Assembly: GCA_965200645.1 (NCBI GenBank)
Contig: CBDAUN010000003.1
Coordinates: 1 to 64,000, forward strand
Reading direction: 5' to 3'
Length of the DNA stretch: 64,000 nucleotides
Source of the DNA: CBDAUN01 sp965200645
GTDB lineage: Bacteria > Pseudomonadota > Gammaproteobacteria > Arenicellales > JAJDZL01
In this document: piece after piece, positions 37,837-47,552 of the stretch
Layout: every line of letters starts with the position of its first letter
Position numbering within the stretch: the first letter of the stretch is position 1
Translations under genes and position numbers: made by a program
The notes under the pieces: model-generated
The model's database searches: none
Told to the model about the DNA's origin: nothing
The model's input: only the letters and a program-made list of their open reading frames with translations

Positions 37837-39267
37837 ATGAGACCACAACTAATCATTGAAAATGGACTGGTTGTGGATGGTACAGGGAGTTCCCCATTTG
37901 TAGCAGACGTTGCGGTCGATAAGGGTCAAATTGTAGCTGTTTCAGACCTGAGTGGAGTCGAATCAGATGCTCGCCAAGATGCAACTGGAAAGTATATTGC
38001 TCCCGGCTTTATTGATGTGCATACGCATGATGATCGAGTACTGCTTTCTTCACCGGACATGACGAACAAAATAAGTCAGGGTGTGACCACGGTCGTTACT
38101 GGAAATTGTGGCATCAGTCTTGCACCTTTTAGTAAAAGCAAGCCGATTCCACCGATGAATTTACTTGGGGCAGATGAGTGTTATAGGTTTGACTCCGTCA
38201 GTGACTATATTAGTGAACTTGATGCAGAACCGGCAGCGGTAAATTCCGCGATGCTCGTCGGCCACACGACTTTACGAGTTCAGACGATGGATCGAGTTGA
38301 TCGTCCAGCAACAAAGTCTGAGAGATTGCAGATGGAACGAATTGCTGACAAAGCGATGGCGGATGGCTGTATCGGATTAAGTACAGGGCTGGAATACCCA
38401 CCGGCTATCAGTGCTCCGCCTGAAGAAGTGCTGCAACTGGCGAAATGTGTTGCTGTCCATGGCGGTATTTATACAACGCACATGCGAGATGAAGCAGATG
38501 GTGTTCGCGATTCCATAGATGAAACGATCGAAGTTGCCGATAAAGCCAAAATTCGAACCATCATATCCCACCACAAGGTTTGTGGTAAGAACAACTGGGG
38601 TCGCACATCCGAAACCCTTCAGGTTATCGAAGCAGCCCAGAAGAAGGTCGATATCACATTCGATGTTTATCCCTATATTGCCAGTTCGACAACGTTGTTG
38701 CAAAGATTTGTTGACAGAGCCGAGCGCATTTTGGTGACTTGGTCCGACCCATATCCAGAATTTGCTGGTGTTGATTTGTCAGTCATCGTTGACCAGTGGG
38801 GAATCGACGTTGTGGAAGCCATCGATCGGTTATCCCCTGCCGGTGCGATCTATTTTCAGATGAATGAGAATGACTTGCACAGAGTGTTGAAATTTCCCGG
38901 CGGAATGATAGGATCGGACGGTCTTCCCAGTAATCGCTCGCCTCATCCACGCCTTTGGGGAACATTTCCCAGAGTGCTTGGACATTACTGTCGAGACTTA
39001 GGATTGTTTCCCATTGAAGAAGCAGTATCCAAAATGACAGGCATCTCTGCCAAAACCTTTGGACTGAACGATCGCGGTGTAATACGTGAGGGTATGCAGG
39101 CGGATATTGTTGTGTTTGACCCTGATGTGATAATCGACAAAGCTAAATTTGGTAACCCAATGCAAGCATCAGCTGGCGTTGAGCAAGTCTATGTCAATGG
39201 TGAACTGAGTTATACCCAACATGGATGGACAGGTGCTCGTTCAGGACGATTTATCAGACGCCATTGA
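37837..39267 (+). CDS. D-aminoacylase / N-acyl-D-amino-acid deacylase family
   Basis: 476-residue amidohydrolase. GFIDVHTHDD gives the first metal His pair, TTVVTGNCGISLAP includes the metal-bridging Cys typical of D-aminoacylases, and STGLEYPP, HHKVCGKNNWG and GSDGLPS follow in the family order. It probably cleaves N-acyl (or N-carbamoyl-like) D-amino acids or related amides. Sits between the corrinoid operon and genes for a hydantoinase-like protein and amine oxidase, suggesting use of amide or N-methyl nitrogen compounds; that link is inference. Confidence 0.82.
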   Translation: MRPQLIIENGLVVDGTGSSPFVADVAVDKGQIVAVSDLSGVESDARQDATGKYIAPGFIDVHTHDDRVLLSSPDMTNKISQGVTTVVTGNCGISLAPFSKSKPIPPMNLLGADECYRFDSVSDYISELDAEPAAVNSAMLVGHTTLRVQTMDRVDRPATKSERLQMERIADKAMADGCIGLSTGLEYPPAISAPPEEVLQLAKCVAVHGGIYTTHMRDEADGVRDSIDETIEVADKAKIRTIISHHKVCGKNNWGRTSETLQVIEAAQKKVDITFDVYPYIASSTTLLQRFVDRAERILVTWSDPYPEFAGVDLSVIVDQWGIDVVEAIDRLSPAGAIYFQMNENDLHRVLKFPGGMIGSDGLPSNRSPHPRLWGTFPRVLGHYCRDLGLFPIEEAVSKMTGISAKTFGLNDRGVIREGMQADIVVFDPDVIIDKAKFGNPMQASAGVEQVYVNGELSYTQHGWTGARSGRFIRRH

Positions 39268-39301
39268 ATGACTTGGCCACCACTTATCACTGCTAAACAT
39301 T

Positions 39302-40291
39302 TTAACGCCCCCGGTTTCGATCCTCTCGCGGTGTGATTCCAAAATTTTCGCGATAGCATTTGGTGAAATGTGGTGCTGATCGAAATCCGGAAGCCAACCC
39401 AACTTCGAGTATTGATTTGCCAGTTAAATGAAGTAACTGGCGCGCACGTTCAAGTCGCATATTGATGTAAAAGCGAGAAGGTGAGGTATGAAGGTGTGTG
39501 CGAAATAGACGTTGCAGTTGTCGACGCGAAAGATGTGCATGTTTAGCCAAAGCCGACAGTCCAACCGGATTTTCAATGTTTGCAGTCATTAGAGCGATCA
39601 CGGAAGCCAATTTGTGCCCGCCGGGACCAACTAAGTTGCGGACACATCGACTTTGAGTTTCCCGACTTTCACGGATACGGTCGTAAAGAAACTCATCTGA
39701 AATATCGGCTGCGAGAGTACCTCCCCATTCCTGTTGGATGAGTCCCAACATCATATCCAGCGGGGCCTGTCCGCCAGCGCAGGTATATCTCCCTCCATCA
39801 ATCTCAAACAATTGGTGAGTGAGATGAAGGTGTGGAAATTCTTCGCGCACTGCATCAAGAACTTCCCAGTGAACCGTACAGCGAACCTTATCGAGCAAGT
39901 TGGCTTTAGCCAGTGTGTAGGTTCCCGTACATAAGCCACCAAGATTCTTTTTCTTTCTGGCTAAATCCTGAATCCAGCGCACAGTCAGTGCATCTGCACC
40001 ATGTTTTTTGATATTTATACCGCCGCATACAAATACCACATTCATATTGCCAGCTGACTCTACTGATGCCGTTGGTGAGCTCATAATGCCATTGCTTGCA
40101 GCAACGGGCTTATCATCAATGGTGATCGTGTTCCACTGATAAAGTTGCTTTTGTGTGATGTAGTTTGCCATACGCAACGGTTCAATAGCGGAACTAACCG
40201 CAATCATCGAATACTCAGGCAAAAGAAGAAAGCCGAACGATCGAGGTTCGGGAACAATTGAGGAAACATTATTATGCTGCATGATCACCAT
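39302..40291 (-). CDS. GlxA-family AraC-type transcriptional regulator
   Basis: 329 residues: an N-terminal DJ-1/PfpI-like sensor domain (about 15-190; nucleophile-elbow segment GGLCTGTYTLAKA) and a C-terminal AraC HTH pair (about 220-322; LSALAKHAHLSRRQLQRLF and EVGLASGFRSAPHFTKCYRE). Family members such as GbdR, SouR and ArgR control glycine betaine, sarcosine and arginine catabolism in Pseudomonas. This fits a role controlling the amine or one-carbon genes around it, but the ligand cannot be read from the sequence. Confidence 0.88.
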   Translation of the reverse strand: MVIMQHNNVSSIVPEPRSFGFLLLPEYSMIAVSSAIEPLRMANYITQKQLYQWNTITIDDKPVAASNGIMSSPTASVESAGNMNVVFVCGGINIKKHGADALTVRWIQDLARKKKNLGGLCTGTYTLAKANLLDKVRCTVHWEVLDAVREEFPHLHLTHQLFEIDGGRYTCAGGQAPLDMMLGLIQQEWGGTLAADISDEFLYDRIRESRETQSRCVRNLVGPGGHKLASVIALMTANIENPVGLSALAKHAHLSRRQLQRLFRTHLHTSPSRFYINMRLERARQLLHLTGKSILEVGLASGFRSAPHFTKCYRENFGITPREDRNRGR

Positions 40292-40375
40292 CCTTGATAT
40301 CTTGCACGTTGTTATAGACGTCTATTCGTGAATTTATTTTGTATGAATGAACTATCGCTCATATTTTTAATTCCG

Positions 40376-42370
40376 TCATTCGGCGTTTGCTTGTAATCGC
40401 AGAGTTCCAGCTGAAACCGTAGAACTAATTCTTGATTCAACAAAAATTCCTGAAGCGCCGATAGTTTTCACAATGACATCGTCACGTTGAGTTGAGACCG
40501 ATGGATTTGCGGCATTGGATTGTTGCGCACGCAATATTGCCAGTGACTCAAGTTTCGATTGTACATATTCAGCAGCTCTATCCAAATTTGTAAAGTCCTG
40601 AATTCCCGATGGAGTATGTGCTCGAAAAACTCCTTCAGCGGGGGAGGTGATTAATCCAGTAACACGCTGGTTAATACCACCTGCTACAGCACCGACCGCA
40701 TTTCCTACATGCGAATTTTCTGGAATCTCCAAAGGCGTATTCAATCTTCTTGCGACTTCCGGATAGAAAGGAGTTGCTGGTGCACCGACGACTGCCAGCT
40801 TTCCAGAAAAGGAAAATTTGACTTCCAAAGTCTCTGTACCGTTAGATGGGGTGATACCCTTGTTTAGAATAATTTGATCCAAACCTCTGATTGCATCGGT
40901 TTCATGTTCGGATGCAATTGCCGCATGAATTAACACTTCACTTGTACGGTTGATGACATGTTCGATAACATCATTGCAAAATTTGGTTGGATCGCTCCAT
41001 GGTGCCTTCATGTCGCGACGAAAACCTCTCGTCCACAGTTGTGCACCAATATTTGAAGGTTGCGTTGGCCATTGATTCATGTAACCGAGAAAATGAAGCG
41101 CATCAGTAGGGGTAAATGCTGCCAAACTGGCAATGTCTTTGGTACGAAGTCTTAAAAATGCTCGAAATTTGCGCAAGTCTCGATAAAGAACTTCGCAGTC
41201 GATTGGACCGTCTTTTAGTTGTTCCCAGACTTCTTTTTCGCTATTTTTAAGATTCGAAGGATCTGATGCATCTTTGCGCAAAACAGCGAAACACCCCTGA
41301 TACTCTTGGGGAGGTCTGGACAGTTGATTTTCCAAAATCTTAATTACATTCGGATGCTGCTTAGCCAGTGCACACAAAGGCAATGCACGGGTTGGTCCTA
41401 CCTTGATAGGTTTACCAAAACTAACTTGACTGTCTCCACCTAGACCCACGGTAAAGACATCTACAGCTTCGACAAAAGTTCTAAATCCACCGACGAATGC
41501 ACCATCCCTGGCTATTTTCGGTGAACCATCTTGGAGAATGGCAACATCTGTCGTTGTGCCTCCAATGTCGGATACTACCTTAATGTCACCACTGGATAAA
41601 CTACAGGCTCCAACAATACTCGCTGCCGGCCCTGAAAGGATAGTTTCAACGGGACGGGTAGAGGCGATGTCCGCACTAATCATTGAGCCATCTCCTTTAA
41701 CTACCATTAGTGGAGACTTAATTTGACGAGAATCTAATTCATCGCGTACGGTTCGAATTAGCTCGGAAATTGGGGCGATCAATCGAGCATTCAATGCAGT
41801 AGTCATTGCCCGACGTGGTCCATTCAGTTCTGAACTTAGTTCGAAACTACAGGTTACCGGCTTGTCCGTCAACTCCAAAATGAGGTTGCGAACTGCAATT
41901 TCGTGCTCGGTGTTTCTAACTGAGAACAGTGCGGCGACAGCAAATGCGGTAACTTTATTTTTATACCGTGCAATTGCCTTTCGTGCTTCATCCAGGTCAA
42001 GTGGTTCCGATTCTTCACCAAGCGCAGTATGACCGCCGCGAATAATTTCAACCGGATCTTCACGCAATGCATCCTTTAACTTAGCTCGATTTAATGCGTC
42101 CGAACTGTGACCAATCAATATCAGACATATTGAACCACCGTGTCCCTCGACAATTGCATTTGTCGCAAGAGTAGTAGAAATTGATGTGAACTCAATGAGA
42201 CTAGATAAAGGTTTAGTATCATTGGTATCAATGCGTCGAATTACATCCTTGATTCCAATCGACAAATCGTGGTGCGTAGTGAGCGATTTTGCGGCACGAA
42301 CGACGCCTTGGACACTATCAAACAGGACCGCATCGGTGTAGGTTCCGCCAGTGTCAATACCCAGTCGCAT
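40376..42370 (-). CDS. Hydantoinase/oxoprolinase family protein (HyuA-like)
   Basis: 664 residues. The ATP-binding opening LGIDTGGTYTDAVLFD, the segment STTLATNAIVEGHGG and SDIGGTTTDVAILQDG are signatures of the HyuA/5-oxoprolinase ATPase subunit. Classical N-methylhydantoinase needs a HyuB partner; none is in the window, so it may work alone as some single-subunit members do, or be an acetone-carboxylase-like relative. The gene is divergent from the flavin amine oxidase gene. Confidence 0.85.
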   Translation of the reverse strand: MRLGIDTGGTYTDAVLFDSVQGVVRAAKSLTTHHDLSIGIKDVIRRIDTNDTKPLSSLIEFTSISTTLATNAIVEGHGGSICLILIGHSSDALNRAKLKDALREDPVEIIRGGHTALGEESEPLDLDEARKAIARYKNKVTAFAVAALFSVRNTEHEIAVRNLILELTDKPVTCSFELSSELNGPRRAMTTALNARLIAPISELIRTVRDELDSRQIKSPLMVVKGDGSMISADIASTRPVETILSGPAASIVGACSLSSGDIKVVSDIGGTTTDVAILQDGSPKIARDGAFVGGFRTFVEAVDVFTVGLGGDSQVSFGKPIKVGPTRALPLCALAKQHPNVIKILENQLSRPPQEYQGCFAVLRKDASDPSNLKNSEKEVWEQLKDGPIDCEVLYRDLRKFRAFLRLRTKDIASLAAFTPTDALHFLGYMNQWPTQPSNIGAQLWTRGFRRDMKAPWSDPTKFCNDVIEHVINRTSEVLIHAAIASEHETDAIRGLDQIILNKGITPSNGTETLEVKFSFSGKLAVVGAPATPFYPEVARRLNTPLEIPENSHVGNAVGAVAGGINQRVTGLITSPAEGVFRAHTPSGIQDFTNLDRAAEYVQSKLESLAILRAQQSNAANPSVSTQRDDVIVKTIGASGIFVESRISSTVSAGTLRLQANAE

Positions 42371-42554
42371 AAAGTTGATTCCAGTAAAAGTAAATTTATA
42401 AACTTATATTTCAATGTGACAGGAATTTTTCATATTTTCAATCGAATTTGAGCGGCGTCAGTGAACAAACTTTACAACACAGTGATGTTGCTTTTGAGTC
42501 TGAAATTAGTATTTAAATTGAAAGACATGAATGACTAGTAGTCGAGAGTATTAG

Positions 42555-43805
42555 ATGAGCGGAATGATTGATGTTGTAGTGGTTGGTGCAGGCGCCGCTG
42601 GGCTGCAAGCAACCCGAACACTATTGGATCTCGGGTATCGTGTGCTTTTGGTTGAAGCACAAAACAGGATTGGAGGTCGAGCTTTTACAGATCACTCGGT
42701 ATTTGGCATACCTTGGGATAAAGGAGCGCATTGGATTCACAATGGTCGGAGCAATCCGTACCACAACATCGCAAACAGGCTTGGATGTCAGTTAAACTCA
42801 GATCCAGACACCTATTCGATCTTCAACGGTAAGCGCGAAATCACTTCAATTGAAGAGGATTCGTTTTGGAATACCTACGATGAAGTTGACGATGCAATTA
42901 CTGAAGCAGGGCTTGGTGGAAAGGATATTTCAGCTGAAAAAGCGACTGAACATATTCAAAACGAGTGGAGCGAAACCGTCAAGTTCATGCTTGGAGCTTG
43001 GGAAATGGGTAAACCACTAGATGAAGTGTCCACCATGGACTGGGCAAAGGGTGCAGGTGGCGAAGACTTCTTTTGTGGTGAAGGGTATGGGAGTATCGTT
43101 GCTAGACACAACGCTAATGTGCCGGTGATGCTCAATACAGTGGCAACTAAAGTTGATTGGTCGCGTAAGTATGTTTCTGTCGAAACCAGTGCTGGAACGA
43201 TTCAGACTCGAACCGTATTACTTACCGTTTCAACCGGAATTTTGGCTGCCAATAGAATTAAATTTATTCCACAATTGCCGAATTCCAAAGTAGAGTCATT
43301 CAGCGCCATTCCAATGGGCTATTACGACCACATCACACTTCAGTTTACAGAAGATGTTTTTGGATTAGTGCCTAACGGTTATTTTCTGCAAAAAGTAGAG
43401 CCGGGACGAAAAAGTTATGCTGTATTAACCAACGCATCAGGTTCGGGGCTTGCATACTGTGATGTTGGCGGCAACTTTGCACAACAATTGCAACAAGAAA
43501 GCGAGAAATATCGTGTCAACTACGTGCTTGACGATCTCGCATCACTACTGGGAAATCAAGTTAAGCGCGCTTTTGTTAAAGGAGCAGCTACATCATGGGG
43601 ACTCGACCATTGGACTTTAGGTTCATACGCATCGGCTTCGCCAGGAAACTATTCTATGCGGGAGGTGTTGTGTGAGCCGGTTGCAGAAAAAGTGTTCTTT
43701 GCGGGCGAAGCGTGCCATCCCACTCAATGGGCGACCGTGGGAGGTGCTTACTTGTCGGGACAGTCAACGGCGCAAGACATATCAAAGCATCTTGCATTGA
43801 CTTAA
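42555..43805 (+). CDS. Flavin monoamine oxidase family protein
   Basis: 416 residues. The N-terminal FAD motif VVVGAGAAGLQATRTLLDLG with EAQNRIGGRAFTDH and the C-terminal FAD clamp FFAGEACHPTQWATVGGAYLSG are typical of the MAO/polyamine-oxidase fold. It oxidises an amine to an imine with release of H2O2. There is no signal peptide, so it is cytoplasmic. Neighbouring amidohydrolase, hydantoinase and GlxA regulator genes suggest a nitrogenous substrate released by them. Confidence 0.85.
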   Translation: MSGMIDVVVVGAGAAGLQATRTLLDLGYRVLLVEAQNRIGGRAFTDHSVFGIPWDKGAHWIHNGRSNPYHNIANRLGCQLNSDPDTYSIFNGKREITSIEEDSFWNTYDEVDDAITEAGLGGKDISAEKATEHIQNEWSETVKFMLGAWEMGKPLDEVSTMDWAKGAGGEDFFCGEGYGSIVARHNANVPVMLNTVATKVDWSRKYVSVETSAGTIQTRTVLLTVSTGILAANRIKFIPQLPNSKVESFSAIPMGYYDHITLQFTEDVFGLVPNGYFLQKVEPGRKSYAVLTNASGSGLAYCDVGGNFAQQLQQESEKYRVNYVLDDLASLLGNQVKRAFVKGAATSWGLDHWTLGSYASASPGNYSMREVLCEPVAEKVFFAGEACHPTQWATVGGAYLSGQSTAQDISKHLALT

Positions 43806-43962
43806 ATTGAGTCAAATTCTAGACAAATCGCCAATTTGACCCTTTGCTATAATCCTGATTCTCTTGATAAAAGGGCAAAGAAGTCGCAAATCCTCTCAAT
43901 TACCAACCTAGTTTTTTCTATCAGTATTAAATATTTTTGGTAGATTGACATAGTTCAAAGTT

Positions 43963-44038
43963 GCCGGTGTAGCTCAGTCGGCAGAGCAGCTGATTCGTAA
44001 TCAGCAGGTCGGAGGTTCAAATCCTCTCGCCGGCACCA
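43963..44038 (+). tRNA. tRNA-Thr(CGT)
   Basis: 76-nt cloverleaf with encoded CCA. The acceptor GCCGGTG pairs with CGCCGGC, the anticodon loop TTCGTAA sits on GCTGA/TCAGC, and the T-arm loop is TTCAAAT. Anticodon CGT reads ACG (Thr). Confidence 0.95.
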
Positions 44039-44086
44039 AATTTCGTAGCATGGGATTAGCACACGAAGTGTGCCAGGTGAATTGGA

Positions 44087-45040
44087 TTACGCCACTTCCA
44101 ATTTTGGTTGACCAACTAAGTCGAACGACTTCTGAGAGTTAGCGGCCTCCTCCAAAAGCCATTTTCTAAAGGCAACAATTCGCGGCTGATCAAGGGTAGC
44201 ATGCGGGCATGCCAAATAGTATGAAACTGTCGATAGGCTGTAAACATCAAACAGTTTGACTAATCGCCCTGAGGCGAAGTCGGCTTCGACGTGTGCACTT
44301 CGAGCTAAGGCGATTCCCTGATGGTCAATTGCTGCCTGAATGGCCATCCCTGTGTCAGGAAATCTGGTCCCACGCGGTAAGGACTTGACAACTATTCCAG
44401 CGTCTCTGAACCAGTCCCGCCAGCGTGGGCAAATGTCAAAGGAATGACGATAGAGCAACGGACAGTGCAAAAGATCCTCTGGTGTCTTCAACGGCGGCAG
44501 GCGTTTAAGAAACTCTGGACTGCATACGGGAAACACATATTCCTTTAAAAGCAGATCCAGGTGAAGGTCGGTCCACTGTCCGTGACCGAGACGAATCGCC
44601 AGGTCGACTTCATCATTAACAAAATCAGCCAAATCTTCCGTAGTTGAGATCCAAATATTAATGTCCGGATGCATTTCGTTGAATGTGCCAAGTCGAGGGA
44701 CCAACCACTTAACTGCTAGTGATTGCAATAGGCTGATGCGAATGGATGAACGAATTTCGGTGTTCTTAACTTCATTCAGTACACGGTTCATATTCTCCAG
44801 AAAGTCCCTGATAACGGGCAAGATCATTTGAGCCTCTTTGGTGGTAATTAAGCGACGTCCTTGTCGTTCAAAGAGTTTGATTCCCCACAGGTCTTCAAGA
44901 TGCCGAATTTGGTGGCTGACTGCGCTTTGCGTGATATAGAGTTCGTCAGCAGCCTTGGTGAAACTTAAGTGACGTGATGAAACTTCGAATGCTTTCATAG
45001 CAGCCATTGGCGGAAGTCGATTCATCATAATGGTCGCCAA
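44087..45040 (-). CDS. LysR-family regulator, GcvA-like
   Basis: 317 residues: an N-terminal winged HTH (about 10-75; LSFTKAADELYITQSAVSHQ is the classical recognition segment) and a C-terminal substrate-binding domain starting near residue 98. The opening RLPPMAAMKAFEVSSRHLSF is typical of the GcvA subgroup, which often regulates glycine cleavage and related one-carbon or amine genes. The likely target is unclear: it is transcribed away from the DUF1127 genes and towards the tRNA. Confidence 0.85.
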   Translation of the reverse strand: MATIMMNRLPPMAAMKAFEVSSRHLSFTKAADELYITQSAVSHQIRHLEDLWGIKLFERQGRRLITTKEAQMILPVIRDFLENMNRVLNEVKNTEIRSSIRISLLQSLAVKWLVPRLGTFNEMHPDINIWISTTEDLADFVNDEVDLAIRLGHGQWTDLHLDLLLKEYVFPVCSPEFLKRLPPLKTPEDLLHCPLLYRHSFDICPRWRDWFRDAGIVVKSLPRGTRFPDTGMAIQAAIDHQGIALARSAHVEADFASGRLVKLFDVYSLSTVSYYLACPHATLDQPRIVAFRKWLLEEAANSQKSFDLVGQPKLEVA

Positions 45041-45345
45041 TTTTATATTAGAATATCTAAATTATGAAAGGTGTAGCAATATATTAAAACAATATATTAT
45101 CCGTATATTATTCAGTAAGTTATATTTACATTAACACAAATCATACATGAATAAATACTCATAGATGTGTGAATTTTTATCCATCAAAGTGAATTGAATC
45201 TTAAGTATTATTCCTAGCAATTCAGTGTGATATTGGAATCTGGTTCTATCGATTGATAAGGAATACAACCATACACACGGAGGAACATAAAGTAGGAAAC
45301 TAAAAATTGTTTCAAATATCAATCTGGAAATCTTAGGAGCCAATC
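45041..45345. other. AT-rich intergenic region upstream of the LysR gene
   Basis: About 300 bases with repeated ATATTA-like steps. It contains the promoters of the LysR gene (-) and the 28-codon small gene (+). No RNA gene or clear LysR box (T-N11-A palindrome) is obvious. Confidence 0.4.
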
Positions 45346-45432
45346 ATGTATACAAATATTCACAATCGTGTAGGTGCAGCATTTTTCGGTGCAGTCGTCA
45401 TCATCACAGTACTCGCCAACGTAGTTGCTTAA
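45346..45432 (+). CDS. 28-residue hydrophobic small protein
   Basis: An ATG-to-TAA frame with a strong ribosome site AGGAG (45335-45339) six bases before the start. The peptide has a short polar head (MYTNIHNRVG) and one hydrophobic span (AAFFGAVVIITVLANVVA), so it is probably a single-pass membrane peptide. It lies about 280 bp upstream of a DUF1127 gene. I do not recognise the family. Confidence 0.5.
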   Translation: MYTNIHNRVGAAFFGAVVIITVLANVVA

Positions 45433-45710
45433 CCAACGATTAAGAGGGTTAACAAGGATGGAATCTGAGCAAGGATGCTCACCCTTTTCCTTTCTTCGGT
45501 GAGTTGAATCGCTACGATTGTTCAATCGCTTAGTTAGAACATAATTGATCTCACTGCAGGACTCAGAGTCGACTTACAACTTTACTTGCAGTCAATTACA
45601 CCAGCGAACTAGTAGTTCCATTCCAAGAAGTCGATTGGGCTTTATGCAAAAACTGGTTAACGTTCAACGAAAATAGTCTGAGAAATAGTACAAATTTATT
45701 GGAGACAAAA

Positions 45711-45968
45711 ATGTTGTCCGAAAGTGGTTGCAATCGCAACAAGGCAATCAAGGATTTATGCTTAATGAACAACGAATTACTTACAGATATTGGGATTAGC
45801 CGTGGTCAAATTCGAGATGTTGTTGACTCAATGCTGGAAGTTAATTGCAAAACCCGGGAGATAGCTCAGCGTAGAGCAAGGAGTAGAGTGAGGAAATCAG
45901 TAATTGCCAAAATACGCTTCTTTCGAACCTGGCACAAGCATGAAAAGTTGCCGGTAAAAGTTGCGTAG
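45711..45968 (+). CDS. DUF1127 domain small protein
   Basis: 85 residues from the ATG at 45711, which has a GGAGA site five bases upstream. The central segment LLTDIGISRGQIRDVVD is the DUF1127 (YjiS-like) signature. The remainder is rich in Arg/Lys (CKTREIAQRRARSRVRKSV). DUF1127 proteins are implicated in phosphate/carbon metabolism and small-RNA turnover in Alphaproteobacteria; the role here is unknown. A strong terminator follows. Confidence 0.7.
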   Translation: MLSESGCNRNKAIKDLCLMNNELLTDIGISRGQIRDVVDSMLEVNCKTREIAQRRARSRVRKSVIAKIRFFRTWHKHEKLPVKVA

Positions 45969-46087
45969 TTTAGATTTCATTTGCAACAAGTAACACAGAA
46001 TAATTGTCTAAAGGACTAAACCGAAATATACACAATTCTATTTATTAATTTCATCTTCTAGTAACTCTCCAATTGGTCAGTGCGTAT

Positions 46088-46113
46088 AGCCGGGAATTTC
46101 CCGGCTTTTTTTT
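46088..46113 (+). terminator. Strong intrinsic terminator
   Basis: AGCCGGGA-ATT-TCCCGGCT forms an 8-bp GC-rich stem with a 3-base loop directly followed by eight T. It ends the DUF1127 transcript ahead of the SAF-domain gene. Confidence 0.9.
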
Positions 46114-46215
46114 ACTGACCTACAGCAATTCCCTGCTCCAGAATTCCCTGCCATTTGAGGCATAATGCCTCATACAATTCGAATGTTGAGTACCCATGAC
46201 CATCAGAGAATTTAG

Positions 46216-47550
46216 ATGAATTTATACACACTCCTGCGTGAGCGTGAGGAATCGCATGCATCCATTCGAGTTGGAATTATTGGCGCAGGTAAGTTCGCCA
46301 CAATGTTTATGGCGCAAATCATTCGCACTCCTGGGATGCGTTTGACCTATGTCTGCGACCTCAATGCAGACCGAGCTCGTGCAAATCTAATGACTGCAGG
46401 ATTCGATCCGGAACAAGTATCGAATTCAAATACTTCAACTGATACCGGTGTCACGGTCACTGAAGAAATCCATCGCATGCTGCAATCAGGATATGTTGAT
46501 GTTGTCATTGAATCGACAGGGGATCCCATAGCAGGTGCGATGCATGCAGTCCAATGCATTGAACATGGTGTTCATGTGGTGATGGTGAATGTAGAGGCGG
46601 ACGTGCTGGTGGGACCAATGCTCAATAAATTGGCGAAACAGCACGGAGTTGTGTACTCGCTGGCATATGGGGACCAACCTGCTTTGATTGCGGAGATGGT
46701 CGATATGATTAGAGCCAGTGGCTTTAATGTGGTCTGTGCCGGAAAAGGTACCAAATATCTGCCACAGTACCACGCGTCCACTCCGGACACTGTGTGGGAC
46801 TACTATGGCTTAACCGCCGATCAAGCCAAACAAGGCGGAATGAACAGCAAGATGTTCAATTCGTTTCTTGATGGAACAAAATCAGGAATTGAAATGGCCG
46901 CGGTAGCCAATGCAACAGGTCTTCGGGCACCGGAATCAGGATTGCTTTTTCCGCCTTGCTCAGTGGATGACATAGCCGCGGTACTCAAACCCGAAAGTGA
47001 AGGTGGAGTGCTAAAGGGTAAATCTATGGTCGAGGTTATTTCTTCACTGAATCGTGACGGTTCAGAACTACCAAGAGACCTACGTTGGGGAGTCTATGTC
47101 GTATTTGAGGCACCTACGAAATATGTTGAACGGTGTTTTCATGAATACGGATTGGTTACTGACTCCTCAGGTAAGTATTCAAGCATGTATCGACCTTATC
47201 ATCTAATTGGCCTGGAATTGGGTATCAGCGTTGCTTCGGTGGCGTTGCGTGGAGAATCCACAGGAGCGCCGCAATCTTTCAATGCTGATGTCGTTTGTGT
47301 TGCAAAGAAAGATCTAAAACCAGGTGAGGTGCTAGATGGGGAAGGTGGAAGCACAGTCTGGGGACGCCTTACCACTGCCGAATATTCAAAGCACTGCGGT
47401 GGGTTACCGATTGGTTTCGCCAGTGGTGCAAAGGTCGTTAAGGCTATCGCTCAAGGTGCTGTGGTCGGTAAAGATGATGTTACGATTGTCGCATCCGACA
47501 AGATAGTGGACTTGCGAAATGCTATGGAGCAAGATGGATTGACGGCTTAA
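46216..47550 (+). CDS. Rossmann-fold oxidoreductase with C-terminal SAF domain
   Basis: 444 residues. The N-terminal NAD(P)-binding motif VGIIGAGKFATMFMAQI opens a homoserine-dehydrogenase-like dinucleotide-binding domain. The last 100 residues (from KKDLKPGEVLDGEGG) form an SAF domain, the fold found in antifreeze, sialate synthase and UxaA proteins. Proteins of this architecture are common but lack a firm biochemical assignment. Its stop codon lies two bases from the convergent DUF35 gene. Confidence 0.7.
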   Translation: MNLYTLLREREESHASIRVGIIGAGKFATMFMAQIIRTPGMRLTYVCDLNADRARANLMTAGFDPEQVSNSNTSTDTGVTVTEEIHRMLQSGYVDVVIESTGDPIAGAMHAVQCIEHGVHVVMVNVEADVLVGPMLNKLAKQHGVVYSLAYGDQPALIAEMVDMIRASGFNVVCAGKGTKYLPQYHASTPDTVWDYYGLTADQAKQGGMNSKMFNSFLDGTKSGIEMAAVANATGLRAPESGLLFPPCSVDDIAAVLKPESEGGVLKGKSMVEVISSLNRDGSELPRDLRWGVYVVFEAPTKYVERCFHEYGLVTDSSGKYSSMYRPYHLIGLELGISVASVALRGESTGAPQSFNADVVCVAKKDLKPGEVLDGEGGSTVWGRLTTAEYSKHCGGLPIGFASGAKVVKAIAQGAVVGKDDVTIVASDKIVDLRNAMEQDGLTA

Positions 47551-47552
47551 TC

